Below are positions 1 through 10,412 of a stretch of DNA of 64,000 nt, piece by piece (positions within the stretch are counted from its first letter, which is position 1; the number at the start of each line of letters is the position of its first letter). A program made the translations under genes and the position numbers. Location of the stretch: positions 1 through 64,000 of the forward strand of contig JAXMCI010000025.1 of assembly GCA_046349435.1 (NCBI GenBank), given 5' to 3'. The DNA comes from JAXMCI01 sp046349435 (GTDB lineage Bacteria > Pseudomonadota > Alphaproteobacteria > Dongiales > Dongiaceae). The notes beneath the pieces were generated by a model, which saw only the letters and a list, made by a program, of their open reading frames with translations, searched no databases and was not told where the DNA came from.

Positions 1-1011
1 CAGGAGAGCCTCGAGGGCGACACCTATGCCGGCCGGTTCATCGTCGCCGACATCCGCGCCGCGGTGCCGCACGAGCCGGGCGAGGCGCTGCTCTTCGCCG
101 CCCCCGACGGGCTCGCCCTGCTCGCGCCGCTGCCGGAGGAGCGCTGGATCTGCTTCGTCAGCCTCGACCCCGACCCGCCGGCGATCGACCTCGTCGATCC
201 GCCGGAGCCGGCGCAGGTCAGCGCGCTGCTCGACCGCCGCAGCGGGCTGGCGGCCGGGCTGCACGACATGCGCTGGGCGTCGCTCTTCGCCATGCATCGG
301 CGGATCGCGCATCGTCTGGGGGACGGCCGCCGCTTCCTGATGGGCGACGCGGCCCATCTCTCCAGCCCGATCGGCGGCGAGGGGCTGAACTCGGCGCTGA
401 TGGACGCCGCCGACATTGCCTGGAAGCTGGCCCTGGTGCTGCGCGGCGCCGCCCGGCCGACGCTGCTCGACAGCTACGCGATCGAGCGCGGCCTCGCCGA
501 CCGGCACGTGCTCGAGGTTTCCGACACGCTGCACCGCTCGGTCGCCGCGCTGGGCGCCGCCTGCGCGGCCGGCGCGATGCCGCCGCAGCAGAGCGCCGAG
601 ACGGCACTGGCGGCGGCCCGGGCGCGGGCCATGCTCGACATCGTCTACGAGGGCAGCCCCCTGATCGGCGAGCATCGCGGCGCGGGCCTTCTCCAGGAGG
701 TGCCGGCCGGCCGGCCGCGGCCCGGCGAGCGCCTGCCCGACCGCATCCGGCTGTCCGGCCCGGCGCACCATCTGCTGGTGTTCGGCGACCATCCCGGGCT
801 GGCGCGGCTGCGCGCCCGCTGGGCCGGGCTGGTCGAGATCGTCGACGGCGCCGCCGCCGGGTTCGATCCGGCCCGCGCCGGCGTGGCGCCGGGCGGTGCG
901 GTGCTGGTGCGGCCCGACGGCTTCATCGGCTTCCGCGCGCTGCCACTGACCGCCGAGGGCCTCGCCGCCCTCGACGCGCATCTTGCGTCCTACCTGAGTC
1001 CCGGCCCCTGA
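1..1011 (+). CDS. FAD-dependent monooxygenase, 5'-truncated by the window
   Basis: The reading frame is open from base 1 to the TGA at 1009-1011, so the N-terminal FAD Rossmann motif lies outside the window. The visible part has the second FAD-binding motif of the PheA/TfdB (PHBH-like) aromatic hydroxylases, GDAAHLSSPIGGEGLNSALMDA, at about bases 343-408. It is followed by the usual helix with ERGLADRHV. The C-terminal ~140 residues look like the thioredoxin-like tail found in the longer members of this family. Such enzymes use NAD(P)H and O2 to hydroxylate aromatic substrates; the substrate cannot be told from this part. The gene converges on lpxC, with a hairpin between the two stop codons. 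Family assignment is firm, exact function open. Confidence 0.85.
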   Translation, partial: QESLEGDTYAGRFIVADIRAAVPHEPGEALLFAAPDGLALLAPLPEERWICFVSLDPDPPAIDLVDPPEPAQVSALLDRRSGLAAGLHDMRWASLFAMHRRIAHRLGDGRRFLMGDAAHLSSPIGGEGLNSALMDAADIAWKLALVLRGAARPTLLDSYAIERGLADRHVLEVSDTLHRSVAALGAACAAGAMPPQQSAETALAAARARAMLDIVYEGSPLIGEHRGAGLLQEVPAGRPRPGERLPDRIRLSGPAHHLLVFGDHPGLARLRARWAGLVEIVDGAAAGFDPARAGVAPGGAVLVRPDGFIGFRALPLTAEGLAALDAHLASYLSPGP

Positions 1012-1030
1012 GGCCGGCGCCGGACGGAGC

Positions 1031-1050
1031 GGCGATCCCGCAGGATCGCC
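1031..1050. terminator. Hairpin between convergent genes
   Basis: GGCGATCC-cgca-GGATCGCC is a perfect 8-bp stem with a 4-base loop. It sits in the 45-bp gap between the convergent monooxygenase and lpxC stop codons. It could end transcription from both sides, although neither side has a clear U-run. Confidence 0.55.
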
Positions 1051-1056
1051 GGGCGG

Positions 1057-2043
1057 TCAGCCGACCGCGGCCTGCCGCTCCGCCTCGCCCCGCTCCGGCT
1101 TGCCGTGCGCCCCGGCGCGGTAGAAGGCCGGCTCGACCGCCTCCTCGCCTTCGACGGGCACGTAGCGCCAGGCCGTCTCGTCGGCGAGCAGGGTGCGCAG
1201 CAGCCGGTGATTGTGCTTGTGCCCGGAGCGCCAGCCGAGGAAGCGGCCGACGATCGGCGCGCCGGCGAGATAGAGATCGCCGATCGCGTCGACCAGCTTG
1301 TGGCGGACGAACTCGTCGCGGTAGCGCAGCCCGTCGCCGTTCATGATCTCGGCGCCGTTCACCACCACGGCATTGTCGAGCGAGGCGCCGCGCGCCAGCC
1401 CGGCGGCGCGCAGATCGTCGACCTCGTGCAGGAAGCCGTAGGTGCGGGCCCGGCTCAGCGCCGACTTGAACACGTCGGGCGACAGCCGGACCGAGGCCTC
1501 CTGGTGGCCGATCGCCGGCAGCGCGTAGTCGATGGCGAAATCGAGCTGCAGGCCGCGGCCGGGCAGCAGGGTGGCGGAGCGCTCCTCGTCGCCGACGACG
1601 ACGCGCTTCAGGATCTCGATGGCGCGGCGCGGCGCCGGCTGCTCGATCGTGCCGGCGCATTCGATGAGGAAGAGGAACGGCCAGGCGCTGCCGTCCATGA
1701 TCGGCAGCTCGGGGCCGTTGATCTCGACCAGCAGGTTGTCGACGCCGGCGCCGGCGAGCGCCGCCAGCAGGTGCTCGACGGTGGCGACCTGGATGCCGTG
1801 CTCGTTGCTCAGCGCCGTGCAGTAGGGCATCTCGGCGACGTTGCGCCAGGAGGCGGCGATCGTCGCGCTGCCGCCGGCGATGTCGGTGCGGCGGAAGACG
1901 ATGCCGCTGTCGGCCTCGGCCGGCGCCAGGGTCATCGTCACCCGGGCGCCGTGATGCAGGCTGATCCCCGAGCAGTGGATTCGATTCTTGAGCGTACGCT
2001 GCCGCGGCGTCCGATCGGCGACCGCCAGGCCGGATTGATCCAT
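1057..2043 (-). CDS. lpxC: UDP-3-O-acyl-N-acetylglucosamine deacetylase
   Basis: Zinc amidase for the committed step of lipid A synthesis, acting in the cytoplasm on UDP-3-O-acyl-GlcNAc. The family residues are visible: VEHLLAAL (zinc His and catalytic Glu), HKLVDAIGDL (second zinc His and the Asp) and SGHKHNHRLL (general-acid His). The protein is 328 aa from the second ATG of an ATGATG pair at 2041-2046, close to the usual ~305-330. GAGG seven bases upstream of that ATG decided the start; ATG 2046 is also possible. Upstream in-frame codons give no family-like sequence. It is the last gene of the dcw cluster, 161 bp after ftsZ and separated from it by two inverted repeats, so it may have its own expression control. 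Confidence 0.95.
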   Translation of the reverse strand: MDQSGLAVADRTPRQRTLKNRIHCSGISLHHGARVTMTLAPAEADSGIVFRRTDIAGGSATIAASWRNVAEMPYCTALSNEHGIQVATVEHLLAALAGAGVDNLLVEINGPELPIMDGSAWPFLFLIECAGTIEQPAPRRAIEILKRVVVGDEERSATLLPGRGLQLDFAIDYALPAIGHQEASVRLSPDVFKSALSRARTYGFLHEVDDLRAAGLARGASLDNAVVVNGAEIMNGDGLRYRDEFVRHKLVDAIGDLYLAGAPIVGRFLGWRSGHKHNHRLLRTLLADETAWRYVPVEGEEAVEPAFYRAGAHGKPERGEAERQAAVG

Positions 2044-2104
2044 CATCTCACCTCGAATGGCCCTGAGGCCACGACGGGCGCCACCCTTGATTCTTCGGTC
2101 GCAA

Positions 2105-2140
2105 TGCTTCGGGAGGATTAGACAGCGACCTCCCGAAGCA
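2105..2140. promoter_or_regulatory. 12-bp perfect inverted repeat in the lpxC leader
   Basis: TGCTTCGGGAGG and CCTCCCGAAGCA are perfectly complementary over 12 bp with a 12-base loop. They lie 60-100 bases upstream of the lpxC start in the ftsZ-lpxC gap. There is no U-run after the stem in the direction of transcription (minus strand), so it is more likely an mRNA structure or processing site than a simple terminator. Function is inferred from position only. Confidence 0.5.
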
Positions 2141-2154
2141 CTCAACTCACTCTT

Positions 2155-2171
2155 TGTAACGTTGTGTTACA
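2155..2171. promoter_or_regulatory. Small inverted repeat TGTAAC-N5-GTTACA
   Basis: A perfect 6-bp dyad, TGTAAC gttgt GTTACA, lies about 35 bp past the ftsZ stop codon in an unusually AT-rich patch. Its size and spacing fit a dimeric repressor site, but I know no regulator for it here. Confidence 0.3.
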
Positions 2172-2204
2172 GAAGCATTATTCCCGACTCGACACGCCTC
2201 ATCC

Positions 2205-3755
2205 CTAGTTCGCCTGGCGGCGCAGGAAGGCGGGGATGTCGAGCAGGTCCTCCTCGTTCTTGGTGGCGTTGCCGCGCTCCTGCGGATCGAGCCCGGCGAG
2301 CCGCGACTGGGCCACGGCCGGCGAGGCCGGCTTGGCCGGGATCGTCGTCGCCGGCGTGGTGGCGGCGGCCGGCAGCGGCGCCGGCGTCGGCTCGCTGCGC
2401 TCGCTCGGGCCGCTGCTCCGCGTCCAGGCGGCGCCGGTCACCCGGGCGAACAGGTTGGGCGCGCGCCGCCGCTCCGGCTGGGCCGGGCGCGCCGGCTCGG
2501 TGGCCGAGGGACGGAGCCCGCCGGCCAGCGGCGGCTCGGCGCGCAGCAGGGCGGCGCGCGACGGCTCGACGGCGGCCGGACGCTCCTCGGCCGGCCGGCC
2601 GAAGGCCTGGGCCTTGTCGTCGCGGCGGGCCGCCGGCTCGGCCGGGGCCTCGGCGGCGGCCGGCGCCTGGGCCGCCGGGGCGGCGGCGGCCGGCGTCGCC
2701 GGCGCAGCGGCCAGCGGCGCCTGCAGCGGGGCGGCCCGGCCCTTGTTGCCGACCAGGCTCAGCGCCGGACGCGGCACCGAGGCGGCCTCGGCCTCGATGC
2801 CGGTCGCCACCACCGAGATGCGGATGCGGCCGTCGAGGCCCGGGCTGAAGGTCGAGCCGAAGATGATGTTGGCGTCGGGATCGACCTCGTCGCGGATGCG
2901 GTTGGCCGCCTCGTCGACCTCGAACAGCGTCATGTCCATGCCGCCGGTGATGTTGATCAGCACGCCGCGCGCGCCGCGCATCGAGACGTCGTCGAGCAGC
3001 GGGTTGGAGATGGCGGCCTCGGCGGCGGCGACGGCGCGGTTGTCGCCCTCGGCCTCGCCGGTGCCCATCATCGCCTTGCCCATCTCGGTCATCACCGAGC
3101 GGATGTCGGCGAAGTCGAGGTTGATCAGGCCGGGCATCACCATCAGGTCGGTGACGCCGCGCACGCCGGAATGCAGCACCTCGTCGGCCATGTTGAAGGC
3201 GTCGGCGAAGGTGGTGCGCTCGTTGGCCACCCGGAACAGGTTCTGGTTCGGGATGATGATCAGCGTGTCGACGAACTGCTGCAGCTCGTGGATGCCGGCC
3301 TCGGCCATGCGCATCCGGTGCAGCCCCTCGAAGTGGAACGGCTTGGTCACCACGCCGACCGTCAGGATGCCGTGCTCGCGCGCCGCCCGGGCGATCACCG
3401 GCGCGCCGCCGGTGCCGGTGCCGCCGCCCATGCCGGCGGTGATGAACACCATGTTGGTGCCCTGCAGCTGCTCGATGATGTCCTCGAGCGCCTCCTCGGC
3501 GGCGGCGCGGCCGACCTCGGCGCGGGCGCCGGCGCCGAGCCCCTGGGTGATGTTGCGGCCGAGCTGGATGCGGCGGTCGCAGAGCGACTGCGCCAGCGCC
3601 TGCGCGTCGGTGTTGCAGACGACGAACTCGACGCCCTCGAGGTTGGAGCGGATCATGTTGTTGACCGCATTGCCGCCGGCCCCGCCGACGCCGATCACCG
3701 TGATGCGCGGCTTGGTCTCGAAGGGGGAGGTGGGCATCGACAGGTTCAGGGTCAT
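2205..3755 (-). CDS. ftsZ: Cell division GTPase FtsZ
   Basis: Tubulin-like GTPase that polymerises into the Z ring at midcell. The sequence shows the nucleotide-binding glycine loop GVGGAGGNAVNNM (residues ~22-34), the tubulin signature GGGTGTG (~110-116) and the T7 synergy loop region NLDFADIR. A long Ala/Pro-rich linker follows (~330-500), then the conserved C-terminal peptide DIPAFLRRQAN that binds FtsA. It is 516 aa; the long linker is typical of Alphaproteobacteria. I chose ATG 3755 because AGGAGG lies 5 bases before it; the upstream TTG has no support. It follows ftsA after 77 bp. Confidence 0.98.
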   Translation of the reverse strand: MTLNLSMPTSPFETKPRITVIGVGGAGGNAVNNMIRSNLEGVEFVVCNTDAQALAQSLCDRRIQLGRNITQGLGAGARAEVGRAAAEEALEDIIEQLQGTNMVFITAGMGGGTGTGGAPVIARAAREHGILTVGVVTKPFHFEGLHRMRMAEAGIHELQQFVDTLIIIPNQNLFRVANERTTFADAFNMADEVLHSGVRGVTDLMVMPGLINLDFADIRSVMTEMGKAMMGTGEAEGDNRAVAAAEAAISNPLLDDVSMRGARGVLINITGGMDMTLFEVDEAANRIRDEVDPDANIIFGSTFSPGLDGRIRISVVATGIEAEAASVPRPALSLVGNKGRAAPLQAPLAAAPATPAAAAPAAQAPAAAEAPAEPAARRDDKAQAFGRPAEERPAAVEPSRAALLRAEPPLAGGLRPSATEPARPAQPERRRAPNLFARVTGAAWTRSSGPSERSEPTPAPLPAAATTPATTIPAKPASPAVAQSRLAGLDPQERGNATKNEEDLLDIPAFLRRQAN

Positions 3756-3832
3756 CAAAGCCTCCTTATCTCACCCGGGCGGTGGGGTCCGCCCGGTGCC
3801 GCGCGGTCGGATGCGGCGTCTCGGGGTTGCGC

Positions 3833-5113
3833 TCAGAAATTCTCACGAAACCAGTGACCGATCCGGCCGAAGAGGCCGTCCGGCTCCTCCTTGGACAGGC
3901 GCTCCGGACGCAAGGGGTTGGCGTCGGGATGGAGCGCGTAGGCGAGCAGGCCGGCGCCGGTGGCAAAGGCCGGTCCGGCGGTGGCCTCGGCAAGACCGGC
4001 GACACGCATCGGCCGGCCCATTCGGATCTGCTTGTCCAGCACCAGCGAGGCGAGCTCGCGCACGCCGGCGAGCTGGCAGGCGCCGCCGGTCAGCACGACG
4101 CGCCGCCCGGCGACCTTGTCGAAGCCCTCCGCCTCGAGGCGCGCGCGGACCAGCTCGAAGGTCTCCTCGAGCCGCGGCTGGATGATGCCGACGAGCAGCG
4201 AGCGCGGCACCGACTCGGGCTGCCCGGCATCCTCCTCGCCGACCTTCGGCACGTTGATCACCTCGCGCTCGTCGGAGGGCGACGCGATGCAGCTGCCGTA
4301 GAGCGTCTTCATCCGCTCGGCATGGGCGACCGGCGTCGACAGGCCGCGGGCGATGTCGTTGGTGACGTGGCCGCCGCCGATCGGCACGCTGTCGGTGAAG
4401 ACGACGTTGCCGTCGAAGAACACCGCCACCGAGGTGGTGCCGCCGCCCATGTCGATCAGGGTGACGCCGAGCTCCATCTCGTCGTCGACCAGGCTGGCGA
4501 GCCCGGCGGCGTAGGGCGAGACGACGAGCGCGCGGATGTCGAGGTGGCAGCGGGCGACGCAGCTGGTCAGGTTGCGCACCGCGCCGGCGGCGGCGGTGAC
4601 CACGTGCATGTCGACGCCCAGCCGCTCGCCGAACATGCCGCGCGGGTCGCGGATGCCGCGGCTGCCGTCGATGCTGTAGCCGACCGGGATGGAGTGGATC
4701 AGCCGGCGCTCGTGCTGGCCGTCGAGGCCGTTGCCCTGGTCGAGCGCGCGGCGCAGGTCGCCGTCGCCGATCTCGTGCCCGGCGATCATCACCTCGACGC
4801 CCAGCGTCTGCGAGGCGGGGTAGCCGCCCGACAGGTTGACGATGACCTCCTGGATGGTGTCGCCCGACATCTGCTCGGCGGCGTGGACGGCGGTCAGGAT
4901 GGCGGCCTCGGCCGCCTCCATGTCGACGATGGCGCCGCCGCGCACGCCGCGCGACAGCAGGTGGCCGATGCCGGTGACGCGCGGCCGGCCCTCCTCGCCA
5001 GGCCGGGCCTCGCCGACCCGGGCGATGAAGCAGCAGACCTTGGTCGAGCCGACGTCGATGGCGGCGATCAGGCCGTTGCGCGGCGCCAGGCGCATCTTCC
5101 GCATCTCGTTCAC
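3833..5113 (-). CDS. ftsA: Cell division protein FtsA
   Basis: Actin-fold ATPase that tethers FtsZ to the membrane and recruits later divisome proteins. The N-terminal AIDVGSTKVCCFIAR is the phosphate-1 motif, the SHS2/1C domain follows, DMGGGTTSVAVF is phosphate-2, and VLTGGACQLAGV is the adenosine motif. The C-terminal GLFGRIGHWFRENF is the amphipathic membrane-targeting helix. The GTG at 5113 has GGAG six bases upstream; an ATG three codons later (5104) is a possible alternative. The 426-aa length fits the family. It lies between ftsQ (55 bp) and ftsZ (77 bp), a gap large enough for local promoters, which are common before ftsA/ftsZ, but I see no strong one. Confidence 0.97.
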   Translation of the reverse strand: MNEMRKMRLAPRNGLIAAIDVGSTKVCCFIARVGEARPGEEGRPRVTGIGHLLSRGVRGGAIVDMEAAEAAILTAVHAAEQMSGDTIQEVIVNLSGGYPASQTLGVEVMIAGHEIGDGDLRRALDQGNGLDGQHERRLIHSIPVGYSIDGSRGIRDPRGMFGERLGVDMHVVTAAAGAVRNLTSCVARCHLDIRALVVSPYAAGLASLVDDEMELGVTLIDMGGGTTSVAVFFDGNVVFTDSVPIGGGHVTNDIARGLSTPVAHAERMKTLYGSCIASPSDEREVINVPKVGEEDAGQPESVPRSLLVGIIQPRLEETFELVRARLEAEGFDKVAGRRVVLTGGACQLAGVRELASLVLDKQIRMGRPMRVAGLAEATAGPAFATGAGLLAYALHPDANPLRPERLSKEEPDGLFGRIGHWFRENF

Positions 5114-5168
5114 CCGCCGCTCCCGCTGCGCCCCGGGCGCCCCGGCGCTCGCATTGCCATCGCCGCCG

Positions 5169-6026
5169 TCACGTGTTGCTCCCGGGCTTGGCCGGCGGCG
5201 CGGTGCGGCGCTTGGCCGCCGCCGCCGGAGTCAGCCGGACGACCAGCCGGTCGGGATCGCGCAGGTCGATCGAGACCAGGTCCTTCTCGAGCAGCCGGTC
5301 CTTGCGGTCGAGCTCGGCGAGCCGCGTCCAGGCGGCGGCGCTGTTCTCCTCCGGCAGCCGGACGTCGATGCCGTTGTCGAGATGCAGGTTCCAGCGCCGG
5401 CCGGAGACCAGCACCGCCGCGGTGACGCGGCGCTGCAGCTCCGGCTGCCGGCCGAGCATGGCGATCAGCCCGGCGGCGTGCGCCGGCGCGTCGTCGCCGA
5501 CCACCTGCAGCAGGTGGGTGAAGCGGCCGACGTCGGGATCCTCGATCACCTCGCCGCCGGCGCCGATCAGCGAGAAGCGCCGGTCGTGCTGCCACAGCGC
5601 CAGCGGCCGGTACTCCTCGATCCGGACATAGAGGCGGTCGGGCAGCCGGCGCTCGACGGTCGCCTGCCGGACCCAGGGCAGCGCCTCCAGCCGCTCGCGC
5701 AGCGCGTCCGGCGCGACCGCCAGCAGCGGCATGCCGCGGCGCAGCTTGAGGGCCGCCATGACGGCCGGCTGGGTGGTCTCGACGCGGCCGGCGATCTCGA
5801 TGTCGTTGAGCACCAGCCCGGCCCGCGCCGTGCCGGTGAGCAGCGCCGCCTCGCCGACGGCGATCTTCTCGCCGAGCCAGCCGCTGCGCCACAGCCAGGC
5901 GCCGCCGGCGCCGATCGCGGCGATGGCCACCACCGGGATGCCGACGCGCAGCAGGCGGCCGACCCAGCGCGGGCGCCGGCGCCGCACCGGGGGCTTGGCC
6001 CGGGGCTTGCCGCTCACGCGTCGCAT
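5169..6026 (-). CDS. ftsQ: Cell division protein FtsQ
   Basis: Bitopic divisome protein that binds FtsB/FtsL and regulates septal synthesis. A short basic cytoplasmic tail (KPPVRRRRPRWVGR) precedes one membrane span (~28-50). A POTRA domain follows, starting near the LNDIEIAGRVETTQ segment, and then the FtsQ beta domain. ATG 6026 with GGAG eight bases upstream gives 285 aa. It overlaps the ddl stop by 13 bp, so the two are probably translationally coupled. The upstream in-frame extension is only the antisense-like end of ddl. Confidence 0.93.
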   Translation of the reverse strand: MRRVSGKPRAKPPVRRRRPRWVGRLLRVGIPVVAIAAIGAGGAWLWRSGWLGEKIAVGEAALLTGTARAGLVLNDIEIAGRVETTQPAVMAALKLRRGMPLLAVAPDALRERLEALPWVRQATVERRLPDRLYVRIEEYRPLALWQHDRRFSLIGAGGEVIEDPDVGRFTHLLQVVGDDAPAHAAGLIAMLGRQPELQRRVTAAVLVSGRRWNLHLDNGIDVRLPEENSAAAWTRLAELDRKDRLLEKDLVSIDLRDPDRLVVRLTPAAAAKRRTAPPAKPGSNT

Positions 6027-6933
6027 CGCGCCGTCTCCACCATCCAGGACACCAGCTCGCCGAAGCCGATGCCGCAATGCGCCGCCTGCTCGGGCACCAG
6101 CGACAGCGGCGTCATGCCGGGCTGGGTGTTGACCTCCAGCAGGTAGAGCCCCTCGGCGCGGTCGCCGTCGCTGTCGTCGTAGCGCAGGTCGGCGCGGCTG
6201 ACGCCGCGGCAGCCGAGCGCGCGGTGCGCCTCCAGCGCGAGGCGCATCGCCTCGTCATAGACCCGGCGCGGCAGCGGCGCCGGCACGAGATGCTCGGTGC
6301 GGCCGGCGGTGTACTTGGCGGTGTAGTCGTAGAAGCCCTGACGCGGCCGCAGCTCGGTGACGGCGAGCGCCCGGTCGCCCATCACCGCCACGGTCAGCTC
6401 GCGGCCGGGGATGAAGCGCTCGACCAGCACGCGGCCGTCATGGTCGGGGCCGTTGGCGGTGGCGTCGGCCGGCAGGTTGTCGCCGTCGCGCACGATGCGC
6501 ACGCCGACGCTGGAGCCCTCGTTGACCGGCTTGACGACGAAGGGCCGCGCGATGACGTCGCCCTCGGCGAGACGCGCGCGGTCGACCACCACCCCCTCGG
6601 GGCAGCGGATGCCGGCGGCGGCGAAGAGGCGCTTGGCGGTCGGCTTGTCCATCGCCAGCGCCGAGGCCAGCACGCCGGAATGGGTGTAGGGCAGGCCCAT
6701 CATCTCGAGCACGCCCTGGACGCAGCCATCCTCGCCCCAGCGCCCGTGCAGCGCGTTGAAGACGACGTCGGGGCGCGGCGTCAGCGCGGCGACCAGCGCG
6801 CCCGCGTCGCGCTGCACGTCGACGGTGGTGACGCGGTAGCCGCGCTCGGCGAGGTGGCGCGCGACCTCGGCGCCGCTCGACAGCGAGACCTCGCGCTCGG
6901 CCGAGAAGCCGCCCAGCAGCACCGCGACATGCT

Positions 6934-6937
<4 letters not shown>
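6014..6937 (-). CDS. ddl: D-alanine--D-alanine ligase
   Basis: ATP-grasp ligase that makes the D-Ala-D-Ala dipeptide used by MurF. It begins with VAVLLGGFSAEREVSLSSG, the Ddl substrate loop, then has VKPVNEGSSVGV (ATP-grasp Lys and the SSVG loop) and ends with LLEVNTQPGMTPLSLVPEQA (Mg-binding Glu/Asn and the final substrate loop). It is 307 aa. Its ATG lies in an ATGA overlap with the murB stop codon, and it overlaps the ftsQ start at the other end. Confidence 0.96.
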
Positions 6938-7856
<919 letters not shown>

Positions 7857-7860
<4 letters not shown>

Positions 7861-9284
7861 TGCGCCACCCCGCGCTGGTCCTTCAGCCCGGCCAGCTCGC
7901 CCGGCAGCGCATTGGCCCAGCCGGTGATGCTGCCGGCGCCGAGGCAGACCACGAGGTCGCCGGGCCGCGCCATCTCGGCGACCCGCCGGGCCAGCTCCTC
8001 GGGGCCGGCGAGCGGCTCGGCATGGCGGTGGCCATGGGCGCGCAGGCCCTCGACCAGGGCGTCGCGATCGACCCCCGGAATCGGCGCCTCGCCCGCGGCA
8101 TAGACATCGGCGACAAGGACATGGTCGGCGTCGTTGAAGCAGGTGCAGAACTCTTCGAAGAGATTCGACAGGCGCGAGTAGCGATGCGGCTGGACGACGG
8201 CGATGACCTGGCCGCGCCCGGCGGTGCGGGCGGCGCGCAGCACCGCGGCGATCTCGACCGGGTGGTGGCCGTAGTCGTCGATCACCGTGACGCCGTCGAC
8301 CTCGCCGGTGCGGGTGAAGCGGCGCTTCACCCCGGCGAAGCCGGCGAGGCCCCGGCGGATCACCGCATCGGCGATGCCCATCTCGTTCGCGATGGCGATC
8401 GCCGCCAGCGAGTTCTGAACGTTGTGAGCGCCATGCATCGGCAGCTTCAGGCGACGGATGAGCCGCGTGCCCTCGTCCTGCCGATTGGCGATGCGGACGT
8501 CGTACACTGCGCCCTCCGGCCCCATCTCGATGTCGAGCGCGCGCACGTCGGCCTGCGGGCTGACGCCATAGGTGACGATGCGGCGGTCGGAGAGACGCGC
8601 GATCATCCCCTGGACGACCGGGTGGTCGATGCAGAGCGTGGCGAATCCGTAGAAGGGGATATTCTTGACGAAATCTTCGTAGGCCCGATTCATTGCCTCG
8701 ACGGTGCCATAAAAGTCAAGGTGTTCCGGGTCGATGTTGGTGACGATCGCGATGGTGGCGGGCAGCTTGACGAAGGTGCCGTCCGACTCGTCGGCCTCGA
8801 CGACCATCCAGTCGCCCGAGCCGAGACGGGCATTTGTCCCGTAGCTGTTGATGATACCGCCGTTTATTACAGTAGGATCGAAGTTCGCGGCCTCGAGCAG
8901 CGCGGCGACCAGCGAGGTGGTGGTGGTCTTGCCGTGGGTGCCGGCGATGGCGATCGACCACTTCAGCCGCATCAGCTCGCCCAGCATCTCGGCGCGGCGC
9001 ACCACGGGCAGCTTGCGGGCGCGCGCCGCCACCACCTCGGGATTGTCGGGCTTGACCGCGGAGGAGACGACGACGACCTCGGCGCCGCCGAGATTCTCGG
9101 CGCGGTGCCCGACCTCGACCGGCAGGCCGAGCGCCCGCAGCCGGCGGACATTGGCGCCGTCCGACTGGTCGCTGCCCTGCACCTTGTAGCCGAGATTGTG
9201 CAGGATCTCGGCGATCCCGCTCATCCCGATGCCGCCGATGCCGACGAAATGCAGCGTCCCGATGCTGATCGGCAGCGCCCTCAT
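7857..9284 (-). CDS. murC: UDP-N-acetylmuramate--L-alanine ligase
   Basis: First of the Mur ligases; adds L-Ala to UDP-MurNAc with ATP. The N-terminal FVGIGGIGMSGIAEI is the UDP-binding loop, IAGTHGKTTTTSL the P-loop, VVEADESDGTF the Mg-binding acidic motif, and DDYGHHPVEIAA the C-terminal domain motif. Starting at ATG 9284 gives 475 aa, the family size. That ATG overlaps by ATGA the TGA that would end the frame-corrected murG. In the sequence as given, the murG frame runs straight into murC without a stop; I regard this as an indel artefact. Confidence 0.96.
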
Positions 9285-10412
9285 GCCGCGTGCTCCCGCC
9301 GCGCGGCGGCGCCGTCGCGGCCGTTCTGCGGCAGCAGGTCGAGCACCAGGTCGGCGAGGCCGCTCGGCCGCGTCGGTGCGCGCCGAGCGCCGCGCCGCGG
9401 CCGCCGCGGCGGCCAGCACCGCGGGCTCGGCGGCGAGCGCCGCCAGCCGCTCGGCGAGCGCCGCCGCGGTGAGGCTGCGCTCGGCCATCGGCCAGGCGCC
9501 GCCCGCCTTGGCGGCGCTGTCGGCATTGGCGGTCTGGTGGTCGTCGGCGGCGAAGGGGTAGGGCACCAGGATGGCGGGGCGACCGGCGGCGGCGAGCTCG
9601 GCGACCGTCGAGGCGCCGGCCCGGGCGATCACCAGATGCGCCTCGGCGAGCAGCCCGGGGATGTCCTCGAAGAAGCTGGCCAGCCGCGCCGGCAGCCCCA
9701 GCCGGCCATAGGCGGCGCGCACCTGGTCGAGATCCTCCGGCCGGCATTGCTGGGCCAGCACCAGCCGGGCGCGCAGCGCCGGCGGCAGCAGCCCCAGCGC
9801 CTCGGGCAGCACGCGGCTGAAGACCCGGGCGCCCTGGCTGCCGCCGAGCACCAGCAGGTGCAGCGGGTCCTCGCCGGCCGGCGCCCGATAGGGCTGGTTT
9901 CCTACCACGGCGATGGCCGGCCGGACCGGGTTGCCGGTGACCACCAGCGGCGTCGCGCCGGGCAGCGCCAGGCCGGGGAAGGCGCCGGCCACCATGGTGG
10001 CGCGGCGGGCGAGCAGGCGGTTGGCGCGGCCGAGCACGGCGTTCTGCTCGTGCAGCAGCGTGGGCAGGCCGGCCCGGGCCGCGGCCATCATGGTCGGCAC
10101 CGAGGGATAGCCGCCGAAGCCGACCGCGGCGGCCGGCTTCAGCCGGGCGATCAGGCCGCGCGCCTGGAACAGGCCGAGCGCCAGCCGCAGCGCGCCCTCG
10201 GCGCGGCCGAGCATGCCGGTGCCGGCCATCGCGCCGGCGCTGATGCGGTGCACCGGCACGCCGGGCAGCCGCTCGCCGAAGCCGCGGCCGCGCCGGTCGG
10301 TGACCAGCGCCACGGCGAGGCCGCGCGCGAGCAGCGCGCCGGCCAGCGCCTCGGCCGGGAAGAGGTGGCCGCCGGTGCCGCCGGCCGCCAGCAGGACGAG
10401 GCGGCCGCTCAC
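9281..10412 (-). CDS. murG: Lipid II synthase MurG, frame broken near its 3' end
   Basis: GT28 glycosyltransferase that adds GlcNAc to lipid I at the inner membrane. The start is GTG 10412 in a GTGA overlap with ftsW, giving LVLLAAGGTGGHLFPAEALA (donor loop). Later come LHEQNAVLGRANR, VLGGSQGARVFS and IARAGASTVAELAAAGRP, all standard. At about 9360 an extra base (CGGCCTCGCC where CGGCTCGCC is expected) throws the frame, so the protein reads into murC. Removing one base restores AERLADLVLDLLPQNG and a TGA at 9281, in the ATGA overlap typical of this cluster. I give the corrected span. A sequencing indel is more likely than a real mutation in this essential gene. Confidence 0.9.

Noticed and set aside
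2105..2140. Classical rho-independent terminator of ftsZ
   Set aside because: The stem is strong but no U-run follows on the transcribed strand, and it lies closer to lpxC than to the ftsZ stop.
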